64,000 nucleotides of DNA from JACPPO01 sp965262505 (GTDB taxonomy: Bacteria; Acidobacteriota; Vicinamibacteria; Vicinamibacterales; UBA2999): assembly GCA_965262505.1 (NCBI GenBank), contig CBDHFM010000030.1, positions 3,720,001 to 3,784,000 on the forward strand, given 5' to 3'. The notes beneath the pieces were generated by a model, which saw nothing but the letters and a program-made list of their open reading frames with translations, was not told the origin of the DNA and did not search any database. How positions within the stretch are numbered: position 1 is the first letter of the stretch; each line of letters begins with the position of its first letter. Below, piece after piece: positions 41,399 through 50,604 of the stretch. The position numbers and the translations under genes were made by a program.

Positions 41399-42692
41399 GG
41401 AAATAACTGCTTGTACTGTTGATCGGCGAGTAGTACGCTGCGCCCGTGGAGGTGGCCACCCTGCGGGCAAAGCATGCAGCGCTGGCGCCCGTGCTCACGG
41501 AGCGATCGCGCCGGGTGTGGGCGGCGACTGAGGCCCAGGCGATCGGTTATGGCGGCACGGCGCTGGTCGCCCGAGCCACGGGTATCGCGACATCGACCAT
41601 CCAGCGCGGTTTGCGTGAATTGACGGCGGACGAGCCGCTCGCGGGCGGCCGGACGCGAAGGGCGGGCGGCGGCCGCAAGCGCGCGATCGATCTCGACGCG
41701 ACGCTGCTGCGCGATTTGGATGCGTTGGTTGAGCCGACCGCCCCCGGCGATCCCGACTCGCCGCTGCGGTGGACGTGCCAGAGCGCACGGACGTTGGCGG
41801 TGGCGCTCGACGGTCTGGGCCACCGCGTCAGCCACACGGTGGTCGCCGAGTTGTTGCACGGACTGGGCTACAGCCTGCAGGGCAACGCCAAGACTCGTGA
41901 GGGCCGCCAGCATGTCGATCGGGACGCGCAGTTTCGGTACATCGCCCGGCGCGTGCGACGCGCGCAACGGCAACAGCAGCCGACGATTTCGGTGGACACC
42001 AAGAAGAAGGAGCTGGTCGGCGCGTTCAAGAACGCGGGCCGCACCTGGCGCCCGGCGAAGACGCCGCAGCGGGTACAGGTCCACGACTTCGTGATCCCGG
42101 CCACCGCCACCACGGGCGGGAAGGCCATTCCGTATGGCATCTACGATCTGCATCGCAACGAAGGCTGGGTGCGTGTCGGGATCGATCACGACACCGCGAG
42201 CTTCGCGGTACGGTCGATCCAGCGTTGGTGGCAGCACATGGGTCGCCCGGCGTATCGACAAGCCCAGTCGCTGTTGATCACGGCGGATGCAGGCGGGAGC
42301 AACGGGGCGCGCCTCCGGTTGTGGAAGTGGGAACTGCCGCGTCTGGCCAATCGGACGGGCTTGGTGATCACGGTCTGTCACTTTCCGCCGGGTACGAGCA
42401 AGTGGAACAAGATCGAGCATCGGGTGTTCTCGCACATCGCGATGAATTGGCGCGGCACCCCACTCGTCGACTTGGCCACGATCGTGAGCCTCATTGGCTC
42501 GACGCACAGTCGGTCCGGACTCCGCGTTCGGTCGGAACTCGACCGCGGCCCATACCCGGGTGGCCTCACCGTCACCGATGCGCAGCTGGCGACGGTACGC
42601 CTCGAGCGGCATCGCTTTCACGGCGACTGGAACTACACGATCCATCCCGCTGCTCCGAGAACACAAAAGTCAGTAATTGTCTGACAAGCCCT
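41388..42692 (+). mobile_element. ISAzo13-type insertion sequence, copy 2
   Basis: A 1305-bp element, inverted relative to copy 1, flanked on both sides by TA (41386-41387 and 42693-42694), a clean 2-bp target duplication. It inserted into the last codons of the NYN gene. Its ends match copy 1. Target duplications here but not around copy 1 suggest this is a separate, younger insertion. Confidence 0.9.
41446..42684 (+). CDS. ISAzo13 family transposase (copy 2)
   Basis: A 412-residue DDE transposase with the same protein sequence as copy 1: VDTKKKELVGAF, ITADAGGSNGAR and NKIEHRVFSHI carry the catalytic acids. One synonymous change separates the genes (a valine codon GTT here, GTC in copy 1, at 41730). 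It is intact and may still be active. The start is GTG at 41446. Confidence 0.93.
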   Translation: MEVATLRAKHAALAPVLTERSRRVWAATEAQAIGYGGTALVARATGIATSTIQRGLRELTADEPLAGGRTRRAGGGRKRAIDLDATLLRDLDALVEPTAPGDPDSPLRWTCQSARTLAVALDGLGHRVSHTVVAELLHGLGYSLQGNAKTREGRQHVDRDAQFRYIARRVRRAQRQQQPTISVDTKKKELVGAFKNAGRTWRPAKTPQRVQVHDFVIPATATTGGKAIPYGIYDLHRNEGWVRVGIDHDTASFAVRSIQRWWQHMGRPAYRQAQSLLITADAGGSNGARLRLWKWELPRLANRTGLVITVCHFPPGTSKWNKIEHRVFSHIAMNWRGTPLVDLATIVSLIGSTHSRSGLRVRSELDRGPYPGGLTVTDAQLATVRLERHRFHGDWNYTIHPAAPRTQKSVIV

Positions 42693-42722
42693 TAGGTAAT
42701 CAGTACGACGGAGGAATGGAAC

Positions 42723-44023
42723 ATGCGTCAAGGCGCGTCGCTCGTCGTTACAGCCGTGCTGGCGCTGGCTGTGACGTTTGTCGCAGGGAACCGCTCGGCA
42801 TCCGTGCAGGGGCAGGGGCAGGTGCAAAGCGTCGCCGCGGTGCCTGGCGAAAAGGGTGGGCAAGACATTTTCGGCGCGTATGACGTGGCCGACTGGCCGA
42901 AGCCGCTGACCGATCTTCCAGGCCATGGCGACTGGACGTGGGGTGCGGGACAGGGCGTGTTCGCCGAAAGCCCCGACCCGTCTTCGTGCTGCAGCGCGGC
43001 GAGCTGCCGACGATTCACGAAAGGCCCGCAAGAGTGGATGTGGCGCCGAGCATCAGCTTCCCGATCGGCCGGCTGCCGATCCGAGGTGCGACCTCCGCCA
43101 GCCCTCCCGGAAGGCTGTTCATGGCCGATGGCACGACGCCCGGAGACGATTCCGACAAGGGCACGGACGGTGTCGAGTACCGCTGGGAGCACATCGTCAC
43201 CGTGTTCAACGCGCAGGGCGACATGATCGAGGACTGGACGCAGTGGGACGAGATGTTCCGGCGGCCGCACGCGGTCTATATCAGCCCGTACGACCCGAAG
43301 AAGAGCATCTGGGTCGTGGATGACTACCGCCACTCGGTGTTCAAGTTCTCGAACGACGGGCAGCGTTTGCTGCAGACGATCGGCGAGCCGAACGTGCCGG
43401 GTGACGACGACTCGCACTTCTACCGCCCGACGTTCATGGCCTGGCTTCCCGACGGCACGTTCTATGTGGCCGACGGCTACGCCAACACGCGTGTCGTGAA
43501 GTTCGACAAGGACGGCAATTTCCTCATGACATGGGGAGAGAGGGGCACGGCAACCGGACGAGGCGGTACGCGTGAGACGCGTCCGGGCTACTTCAACAAC
43601 GTGCACGGCGTCGCCGTGGATCCGGAGACCCGGCGCGTCTTCGTCAACGATCGGTCGAATGGCCGCGTGCAGGTGTTTGACGAGAACGGTAACTATCTCG
43701 ACGAATGGAGTTTCGGCTCGCGCCCGCCGTCGGATATCCACATGTTTATCATCCCGAGCGATCGGAACCTCTGGGCGGCCGACCGTGGGACCTCGAAGAT
43801 CCTGAAGTACAACTTGGACGGAGAGTTCCAGTACTCCTGGGGCGCGTGGGGTGATTTCCCGGGCGCGTTCTGGGGCGTGCACGGCATGACGGTCGACAGT
43901 GCGGGGAACGTTTACACCGCGGCGGTGGACAGCGGCGGTGCGCAGAAGTTCACGCCACGTCCCGGCGCGAATCCGGCGTTCCTGCTCGGCAAGCAGGTCA
44001 CTCCGGGCTGGGGTACGAACTAA
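42723..44023 (+). pseudogene. NHL-repeat beta-propeller protein, frameshifted
   Basis: Reading starts at ATG 42723 (GGAGGAATGGAAC upstream) with a signal peptide, and continues to GVFAESPD near 42976. A frame change is then needed to read VFVLQRGELPTIHERP, after which one frame runs to 44023 through about six NHL propeller blades (IWVVDDYRHSVFKFSNDG, FYVADGYANTRVVKFDKDG, FVNDRSNGRVQVFDENG). One missing base near 42977-42979 explains it. The gene is either broken or carries an assembly error. It starts 30 bp after the ISAzo13 copy, so the element may also have affected its promoter. Confidence 0.8.
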
Positions 44024-44051
44024 GCTTAGGCTCTAGTCTTAGTCTCTCGTC

Positions 44052-44090
44052 GAGCCCGGCGTCGATTGTTTCGACGCCGGGCTCTTTTTT
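44052..44090 (+). terminator. Rho-independent terminator
   Basis: GAGCCCGGCGTCGA (44052-44065) pairs perfectly with TCGACGCCGGGCTC (44071-44084) over a 5-base loop, and six T follow (44085-44090). This is a textbook terminator for the NHL gene. Confidence 0.93.
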
Positions 44091-44291
44091 GGTTGTAGGC
44101 ATTTAGAGTCAGCCGACGCACGCCGGAATCTCGCGATCGTGCGGGAGGAGCAGGCGCGTAGTGCCCGTTGATCGACGCGCCTTGACCGCACCCACGAACG
44201 CCCATAACATTACGCGGCTATCACGAAGCCACCGGCCAGCCCGACGCGGGTCTGTGCGTGTGCCGTTTCCTTTGCCCGGAGGGCTGTCCAC

Positions 44292-45590
44292 ATGGCGACC
44301 GCTACGACGATTTCGCAGCCGCTCACCACGAATCAGAAGCGCGGGTTTCTTGCCGCCTGGGGCGGCTGGGCGCTCGACGGCATGGATTCGTTCATCTATG
44401 CCCTGGTGCTCGTACCGGCCCTGACGGAGTTGTTGCCGAACTCCGGCATCGAGGTCACGCCGGGCAATATCGGCGCCTACGGCGGCATTCTCTTCGCGCT
44501 GTTCCTGCTCGGATGGGGCACCTCCATGATTTGGGGACCGATCGGGGACCGGATTGGCCGCGTTCGCACGCTGATGTTGACGATCCTGACCTATTCGCTG
44601 TTTACATTTCTCTGCGCGTTCGTGACGAACATCTGGCAGCTTGCGGTTTTGCGCTTCTTCTGTGGTATCGGGATCGGCGGCGAGCAGCCGATTGGGGCCG
44701 CCTACATCGCCGAAGAACTGGACGAGAACCGCCGCAAGATGGGCGCCGGATTGATGCACACCGGCTACTACTTCGGATTCTTTCTTGCGGCCGTTGCCAA
44801 CTACTCCATCGGCGCCAATTACGGCTGGCGTTGGATGTTCATCCTTGGCGGAACACCTGCGCTGCTGATCGCCTTCATCCGCTACGGCGTGCACGAATCG
44901 AAGAAGTGGCAGGAAAAGTTCGGCCATGAGGAAGCAGTACGTCCGAAGATGACCGAAGCCTTCGGCACCCTCTTTTCGCCGCGCTACATGAAAGACACGA
45001 TCGTCATGTCGGGCCTGTTCCTGGTCTCGATCATTCTGCTGTGGGCCGGCTCGATCTACGTGCCAACGGCGGTATCGCAGCTCGCGGCTCGGGCTGGCAA
45101 CGCGGCTCCAGTGGCGGCGCAGATTGCGTCCTATGGAGCCGTCGTGCTGGCGATTGGCACGATCATCGGATGCGTCCTGGTGCCGCTGATCGCCGAACGA
45201 ATCGGCCGCCCGAAGACAATGGCACTGGCCCTGACCATATTGGGCGTCAGCGCCGCCTTCGGATTCGGCTACGTGTTCTACCTGCCGGGCGACGTGCTGA
45301 CGCTGTTCTTTGTCACCGTCTTCTTCATGGGGCTCGGCGGCGCGAATTTCGCTGCCTACACGCTGTGGCTACCGGAGCTGTACGCGACGGAGTGCCGGGC
45401 GAGTGCCATTGGCTTCATCAGCTCCGTGGGCCGGTTCGTCGGTGTTGCCCTGGTCTTCTTGCTCAGTGCCGGTATCTCGTCGTATGGCAGTCTCGGTGTG
45501 CCGGTGGCGATCGTGGCCGGCACCTTCGTTTTCGGACTCATGCTGTTGCCGTTCTCGAGAGACACAACGGGCCAGACGCTGCCCGCGTAG
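44292..45590 (+). CDS. MFS transporter (aromatic acid:H+ symporter-like)
   Basis: A 432-residue inner-membrane carrier with about 12 hydrophobic segments. WGGWALDGMDSFIYALV near the N-terminus and GPIGDRIGRVRT (the MFS motif between TM2 and TM3) are typical of the AAHS aromatic-acid or sugar-acid symporters; the second half has VLVPLIAERIGRPKTMA and LWLPELYATECRASAIGF. The substrate is probably a carboxylate. It is followed at once by an ABC ATPase gene (TTG start 1 bp after the stop), so the two are probably co-transcribed although their jobs differ. Confidence 0.88.
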   Translation: MATATTISQPLTTNQKRGFLAAWGGWALDGMDSFIYALVLVPALTELLPNSGIEVTPGNIGAYGGILFALFLLGWGTSMIWGPIGDRIGRVRTLMLTILTYSLFTFLCAFVTNIWQLAVLRFFCGIGIGGEQPIGAAYIAEELDENRRKMGAGLMHTGYYFGFFLAAVANYSIGANYGWRWMFILGGTPALLIAFIRYGVHESKKWQEKFGHEEAVRPKMTEAFGTLFSPRYMKDTIVMSGLFLVSIILLWAGSIYVPTAVSQLAARAGNAAPVAAQIASYGAVVLAIGTIIGCVLVPLIAERIGRPKTMALALTILGVSAAFGFGYVFYLPGDVLTLFFVTVFFMGLGGANFAAYTLWLPELYATECRASAIGFISSVGRFVGVALVFLLSAGISSYGSLGVPVAIVAGTFVFGLMLLPFSRDTTGQTLPA

Positions 45591-45591
45591 G

Positions 45592-46416
45592 TTGTCAGAG
45601 CCAGTTCTCGAGCTGCTTGATGCCACGGTCGTCAAGGATGGGCGTCCGATCCTTGACGGCCTGACGCTTACCATCGCCGCCGGCGAGCACACCGCCATCC
45701 TCGGTCCCAACGGCGCCGGGAAATCAGCGCTGGTCCGGCTGCTCACGCACGAGGACCGGCCGCTGGCTGTAGCTGGTGCCACCCCGCCCGTCCGGGTGTT
45801 CGGCAGCGACAAATGGGACGTGTTCGAGCTGCGGTCGCAGTTCGGCATCGTCTCGTCCGACCTCCATCATCGGTTCGTGTTCGGCAACAACGAAGGCCGG
45901 GTGACGGCCGATGCCGCCGTCCTGTCGGGCTTCTTCGCCACACAAGGCATCCTGCGTTACGGCGTCGTCACTGCGGACATGCGGCGTCGCGCGGCGGAGG
46001 CTCTCGACCGCATGGGCGTGTCGCACCTTGCGAAGAGGCGTCTCGACGAGATGTCGAGCGGCGAAGCGAGGCGCGTGCTGCTTGCGCGCGCGCTGGTTAC
46101 CGCGCCGCGCGCCCTGGTGCTCGACGAGCCGACGACCGGCCTTGATCTCATCGCCAGGCACGCCTTCATGGAGCGCGTGCGGCAGATCGCGCGACAGGGC
46201 ACGACCCTCATCCTCATTAGCCACCACATCGAAGAGATCGTCCCTGAAATCGAGCGGGTGATCCTGCTGCGCGGCGGCCGCATCATCGTCTCCGGGCCAA
46301 AGCGGTCGGTCCTGACCGCCGAGCGCATCAGCAAGTTATTCGACGCTCCCGTCGCGATCGACGAAGAGGAGGGCTATTGCTACGCGAGGCCAGGCGGCCG
46401 TGACCACAGTGCGTAA
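45592..46416 (+). CDS. ABC transporter ATP-binding protein
   Basis: A 274-residue ABC ATPase. Walker A is LGPNGAGKSALV, the signature is MSSGEARRVLLARAL, Walker B is ALVLDEPTTG and the H-loop LISHHIEEI. The signature lacks the second Gly of LSGGQ. DHHRFVFG-type segment LHHRFVFGNNEG after Walker A resembles the ModF/YlmA-like group that acts without a clear permease. No permease gene is next to it. The TTG start at 45592 is the only near start in frame; confidence in the start is moderate. Confidence 0.85.
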   Translation: MSEPVLELLDATVVKDGRPILDGLTLTIAAGEHTAILGPNGAGKSALVRLLTHEDRPLAVAGATPPVRVFGSDKWDVFELRSQFGIVSSDLHHRFVFGNNEGRVTADAAVLSGFFATQGILRYGVVTADMRRRAAEALDRMGVSHLAKRRLDEMSSGEARRVLLARALVTAPRALVLDEPTTGLDLIARHAFMERVRQIARQGTTLILISHHIEEIVPEIERVILLRGGRIIVSGPKRSVLTAERISKLFDAPVAIDEEEGYCYARPGGRDHSA

Positions 46417-47377
46417 GGCACGGTCCAGGGCCCAGAGCCCGAAGCCCAAAGCACGGAATCCGAAGCCCGGAGCTGAAAACCCGGAGCCGATTGGCCTAAT
46501 CGGCCTCGGCATCATGGGATCCGCGATGGCGGCGAACCTGATGCGGGACGGGTACCCGGTCGTCGGATTCGACGTGTTGGCGGCGCGGCGGCGCGGTCAC
46601 GTGCGTGCGGGTGGCCGGATCGCGAAGAGTGCGCGCGACGTTGGCCAGGCGGCGGACGTCGTGATCTGCTCGCTGCCTTCGGCCGCGGCGCTGCTCGCGG
46701 TGGCAACGGATCTAGCCGGCGCCAGGCGAAGCCGGCGGATCGTCATCGAGACGAGCACGCTGCCGATCGCCGTGAAGGAGAAAGCGCGCCGCCGGCTCGC
46801 GGCGGCCGGGACGATTCTCCTGGACTGCCCGCTGAGCGGGACCGGGGCGCAGGCGCGCGTGCGGGACCTGGTCGTGTACGCCAGCGGACCTCGGGCGGCG
46901 TACCGCACGGCGACGCCGGTCATGGCCGCTTTTGCACGGGCTCACTATTACGTCGGCGCCTTCGGTGCCGGATCGAAGATGAAGTTCGTGGCCAACCTGC
47001 TGGTGGCCATCCACAACGTGGCGGCCGCCGAAGCGCTGGTCCTCGCCATGAAAGCCGGCCTCGATCCCGCGATGACGCTCAAAGTCATCGCCGACGGGGC
47101 CGGCAGTTCCCGGATGCTGCAGGTGCGGGGGCCGATGATGGTGCGCGGCGAGTACTCGGACGCGATGATGCGGCTGTCCGTCTGGGCCAAGGACATGGCG
47201 GTCATTCGAGATTTCGCACGCCAGGTGGGGTGCCCGACGCCGCTGTTCGCCGCGACGGCGCCCATCTACACGGCGGCGGCGACCGGGCGCGAGACCGAAG
47301 ACACGGCCGCCGTCTGCGCCGTCCTCGAGCAGATGGCGAACCATCGGCGCAGGAAGACCCGGTTCGTGCGTCGTTAG
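46400..47377 (+). CDS. NAD(P)-dependent beta-hydroxyacid dehydrogenase
   Basis: A protein of about 325 residues whose Rossmann motif IGLIGLGIMGSAMAANL begins near residue 31. Other features fit 3-hydroxyisobutyrate/glyoxylate-reductase-like enzymes: DCPLSGTGAQARV, GAGSKMKFVANLLVA with the catalytic Lys, and LSVWAKDMAVIRDFA. The N-terminal 30 residues come from an imperfect repeat of CCCGAAGCCCA-type units (SPKPKARNPKPGAENPEP) and have no counterpart in the family. No other start codon lies between there and the Rossmann motif. It overlaps the ABC gene by 17 bp. Confidence 0.83.
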   Translation: MTTVRKARSRAQSPKPKARNPKPGAENPEPIGLIGLGIMGSAMAANLMRDGYPVVGFDVLAARRRGHVRAGGRIAKSARDVGQAADVVICSLPSAAALLAVATDLAGARRSRRIVIETSTLPIAVKEKARRRLAAAGTILLDCPLSGTGAQARVRDLVVYASGPRAAYRTATPVMAAFARAHYYVGAFGAGSKMKFVANLLVAIHNVAAAEALVLAMKAGLDPAMTLKVIADGAGSSRMLQVRGPMMVRGEYSDAMMRLSVWAKDMAVIRDFARQVGCPTPLFAATAPIYTAAATGRETEDTAAVCAVLEQMANHRRRKTRFVRR

Positions 47378-47411
47378 TGAACGCGTCTTCGCGGATCAAG
47401 TCACGGCGAAA

Positions 47412-47894
47412 TCACGGCCTGATGAGCTGATAGAACGCGCCCAGGATCGCGCCGTACACGACGTGCGACACGAACGTCACGATCGGCGTGCGGCGGCCGT
47501 AGTTAAGCGCGAGAAAGCCCGGCGGCTGGAGCTGCCGGTTCGGCGTCGGACCGAAGTACTCGCTGACCATGCGGGGATGGATGGCGGGCATGATGGGCAT
47601 GCCGACCGTCAGGACGAACAAACCGTGCACCAGCCCGATCCCGGCGCCGAGCCACCAGGTCGCGCTTTGCAAGCTCTCGAAGGCGAGCGCGTAGGGTAGC
47701 GCGAGCAGCCACCCGCCCATCATGTGCGCGAGGACGCCAAGAAACATCGCGCGATCGCGGTTGGGCGTCAGCATCGTTCCCAGCAGGAACGGGATGCTCA
47801 TGCGCGTGTAGCCCAGGCGCTGGCCGGCTCCCATCATGGTCGACAGGACGACGGTGGCGGCAAAGCCCCACAGCAGAATGCTTGGCAGATTCAT
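47412..47894 (-). CDS. Small integral membrane protein, unknown function
   Basis: A 160-residue protein with about four membrane segments (LLWGFAATVVLSTMMGAG, MFLGVLAHMMGGWLLALPYALAF, GAGIGLVHGLFVLTVGMPIMP and FVSHVVYGAILGAFYQLI). No enzyme motif is seen. Its ATG overlaps the stop of the GH15 gene by 4 bp, so translation is coupled. I do not recognise the family; a membrane role beside trehalose/glucan metabolism is only a suggestion from context. Confidence 0.7.
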   Translation of the reverse strand: MNLPSILLWGFAATVVLSTMMGAGQRLGYTRMSIPFLLGTMLTPNRDRAMFLGVLAHMMGGWLLALPYALAFESLQSATWWLGAGIGLVHGLFVLTVGMPIMPAIHPRMVSEYFGPTPNRQLQPPGFLALNYGRRTPIVTFVSHVVYGAILGAFYQLIRP

Positions 47895-49753
47895 CCCTGT
47901 CCTCGGGGGTGGACGGAGACCCGGGCGTGCGCGGGCTCTTCTCCCTGCAGCCGCGCGATGGTGACCGCCGCATTGATCAGGCCCACGTGGGTGAACGCTT
48001 GCGGGAAGTTCCCGAGAGCGGCCCCCGTTCCCGGGTCGATCTCCTCGGCGAACAGCCCGACGTCGTTGCCGAACGATAAGAGGTGCTCGAACTCACCACG
48101 CGCGGTCGCCATGTCTCCCTGCAGCGCGCACGCCTCGGCGCCCCAGAAGCTGCAGATACCGAACGCGCCTTCGGACCCGGCCAACCCGTCGTCCCAGTCC
48201 AGATACCGGTACAACAGGCCGCCGGTGCCGAGCCGCTCGCGCACGCGCGCCAGCGTGCCGCGCATGCGGGCTGATCGGGGATCGGCGTATCCCATCAGGC
48301 CGAGCAGCAGGAGGCTGGCATCGAGTGTCTCGCCGTCGAAGACACTCACGTAGCTACCGAGCCGCGCGCTGTATCCACGCGCCTCGATCGCCTCGCGGAT
48401 CTCGTCGCGCACCCGCCCGAACCGCGCCGCCTCGGCCCGCAGGTGCCGCCGCTCGCACAGGCGCACCAGGCGATCGAGCGCCACCCAGCACATCGCCTTC
48501 GAATGGGTGTGATGCCGCCGGCCGCTGCGCGGCTCCCAGATGCCCTCGTCCGGCTCCTGCCAGCGGCGAACGACGGCTTCGCCGAGACCGACGAGCATGC
48601 GGGCGGTCGTGCGGTCGAATCGCCCTCCTCGCTCGACGTAGTGCCACGCCGCATCGATCACCTCGCCGTAGATGTCGAGCTGCAGTTGATCGACGGCGGC
48701 GTTACCGACCCGCACGGGCCCCGACCGGGCATAACCCTCCAGATGTTCGAGAATGGATTCTGAGATTCGCGACTCGCCGTACACGTCGTAGAGAATCTGG
48801 AGATCGGGCCAGGTGAGCCGCGTCGCGTGCAGGAGCCAGGAGCGGAAGGCTTCGCTCTCGATGGTAAAGCCGAGATCGTCAAAGGCACGCAGCGTCAGCG
48901 ACGCGTCGCGCAGCCAGCAATAGCGATAGTCCCAGTTGCGCGCGCCGCCGATCGCCTCCGGGAGTGACGCCGTCGGCGCCGCGACCACCGCGCCGGAGGG
49001 GGCGTAGGTCAGCAGCTTGAGCGTGATAGCGCTGCGGCGCACCATGTCCGCGTACGGACCGTCGTAGCGGCACCCCCGCATCCATGTGTCCCACCAAGCG
49101 AGGGAGCGCGCGATGCGATCCGCTGCGGCGACTCCCATCGCCGAGAGGGTGGCCGGCAGCCACCGATCGTAGGTGAGCGACAGCGTCCGCGTTTCGCCGG
49201 CCTGTAGCCGCACACGGCCCCGCGCGCCAGGCCCGCTGCCGATCGCCAGCGGAATCTCACTTTGAAGCACAAGCACCTGTGCCCGATGCTCGCAGACCAC
49301 CCCGAAGCCCTTCTGATCGATAAGGCTGGGCACCACCCGCCCGTAGTCGGGGCGCGGATCGAAGAGCACGTCAATCTCAACGGCCCCTGCGAGACACTCC
49401 ACCCGGCGCAGCAGCTCGTGGCCGGGCCACAGCTCGCGGGCCTTCTCGGCTTCCGACGCGACCGGCATCAGATCGGTGAGGCGCACGACGCCGTTCGGCA
49501 TCCGGAACGTGGTTTCGAGCACGGCCGACTCGCCCACGTACCGGCGCGTCGTCGTGAACGGCTCGGCCGGGGCGACCGTGAAGCAGCCGCCGCGGCGTGC
49601 ATCCAGCAGGGCCGCAAAGATCGACGGACTGTCGAACCGTGGCCAGCAGAGCCAGTCAATCGACCCGGCACTAGATACGAGCGCCGCCGATCGGCAGTCG
49701 CCGACCAGCGCGTAATCGCCAATAGGGCGGTAGGTGGATTCGGCGCCGAGCAC
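47891..49753 (-). CDS. Glycoside hydrolase family 15 (glucoamylase/trehalase-like)
   Basis: A 620-residue cytoplasmic enzyme, as expected for bacterial GH15. YRPIGDYALVGDCRSAALV at the start, GSIDWLCWPRFDSPSIF, an N-terminal beta domain, and the (alpha/alpha)6 barrel with GGARNWDYRYCWLRDASLTL and PDEGIWEPRSGRRHHTHSKAMCW carry the substrate and catalytic Glu residues. The family cleaves alpha-glucosides such as trehalose or maltodextrins. No signal peptide is present. It overlaps the next membrane-protein gene by 4 bp. Confidence 0.92.
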   Translation of the reverse strand: MLGAESTYRPIGDYALVGDCRSAALVSSAGSIDWLCWPRFDSPSIFAALLDARRGGCFTVAPAEPFTTTRRYVGESAVLETTFRMPNGVVRLTDLMPVASEAEKARELWPGHELLRRVECLAGAVEIDVLFDPRPDYGRVVPSLIDQKGFGVVCEHRAQVLVLQSEIPLAIGSGPGARGRVRLQAGETRTLSLTYDRWLPATLSAMGVAAADRIARSLAWWDTWMRGCRYDGPYADMVRRSAITLKLLTYAPSGAVVAAPTASLPEAIGGARNWDYRYCWLRDASLTLRAFDDLGFTIESEAFRSWLLHATRLTWPDLQILYDVYGESRISESILEHLEGYARSGPVRVGNAAVDQLQLDIYGEVIDAAWHYVERGGRFDRTTARMLVGLGEAVVRRWQEPDEGIWEPRSGRRHHTHSKAMCWVALDRLVRLCERRHLRAEAARFGRVRDEIREAIEARGYSARLGSYVSVFDGETLDASLLLLGLMGYADPRSARMRGTLARVRERLGTGGLLYRYLDWDDGLAGSEGAFGICSFWGAEACALQGDMATARGEFEHLLSFGNDVGLFAEEIDPGTGAALGNFPQAFTHVGLINAAVTIARLQGEEPAHARVSVHPRGQG

Positions 49754-49763
49754 GAGTCGTACG

Positions 49764-50474
49764 CTACTCCAACTCCGCGAGCCCGCGCCGCGCCAGAACG
49801 GTGAGGTACGCGATGGCGATGATGGTCACGACAAGCCCCACGACGAGCAGGGCCCACTCGACGGGGTTGCGGCTGCCACCGCCGACCGCCTCGGCGCCGA
49901 CGTATCCAAGATAGAGATACGCGAACGCGCCCGGCAGCGTGAAGATGCCGCTCGATATCAGGAAGGGAAGAAACGAGACGCCGGTCACACCAAACAGATA
50001 ATTGCTGGCGCTGTAGGGAAACGCCGGGCTGAGTCGGATCAGCGCGACAATGCGCCACCCGCCTCGGCTGATCGTGCGATCGACGATCTTGAACCTGGGG
50101 TAGCGGTCCATCAGTCGCACGACGGCGTTGCGGGCGACGTACCGGCCGGTGAGGAACGCAACGGCGTCGGCCACGGAGGTGGCGATGGCGACGACCACGA
50201 TGCCCCAGCCGACCCCAAAGACGGCGCCCGCCACCATCGTCAGCGCGGCGCCCGGCACGAACAGCAGCGCCAGGACGACGTACGCCGCGCCGAACCCGAT
50301 CATCCCAATCGGCCCACTGGCCTCCACCCACGATCGAAGCGTCCCGACCACCGCGGCCAGCGGCACGGTGCGCACGACGACCAGGACCACCAGGGCGAGA
50401 CCGCCGAAAACCGCGACGCGCACCAGAGCGCTCCCGCTGCTTTGCCGTCGTCCGTTCTGGGAGGAGATCGACAT
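49764..50474 (-). CDS. TVP38/TMEM64 family membrane protein
   Basis: About 236 residues with several membrane segments. The VTT-domain signature is seen as FGAAYVVLALLFVPGAALTMVAGAVFG, VADAVAFLTGRYVARNAV and ALIRLSPAFPYSASNYLFG. Family members are membrane proteins of the DedA/VTT superfamily, of uncertain transport or lipid-scrambling role. The ATG at 50474 is 6 bp inside a TTG alternative. A second member lies at 52654-53349. It ends 10 bp before the GH15 start. Confidence 0.87.
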   Translation of the reverse strand: MSISSQNGRRQSSGSALVRVAVFGGLALVVLVVVRTVPLAAVVGTLRSWVEASGPIGMIGFGAAYVVLALLFVPGAALTMVAGAVFGVGWGIVVVAIATSVADAVAFLTGRYVARNAVVRLMDRYPRFKIVDRTISRGGWRIVALIRLSPAFPYSASNYLFGVTGVSFLPFLISSGIFTLPGAFAYLYLGYVGAEAVGGGSRNPVEWALLVVGLVVTIIAIAYLTVLARRGLAELE

Positions 50475-50604
50475 AATCAAGGTGAGCCCGATCGATCCGG
50501 GCGCTCATTCGAGAGCGCGACACGGTCGTTCCGAGTTGCGTGTTCGAGGGTACCGCAACAGCCGCCCTTGACGGTCGCGTCTTCTGTGAGCGGGCTCACT
50601 CCAG

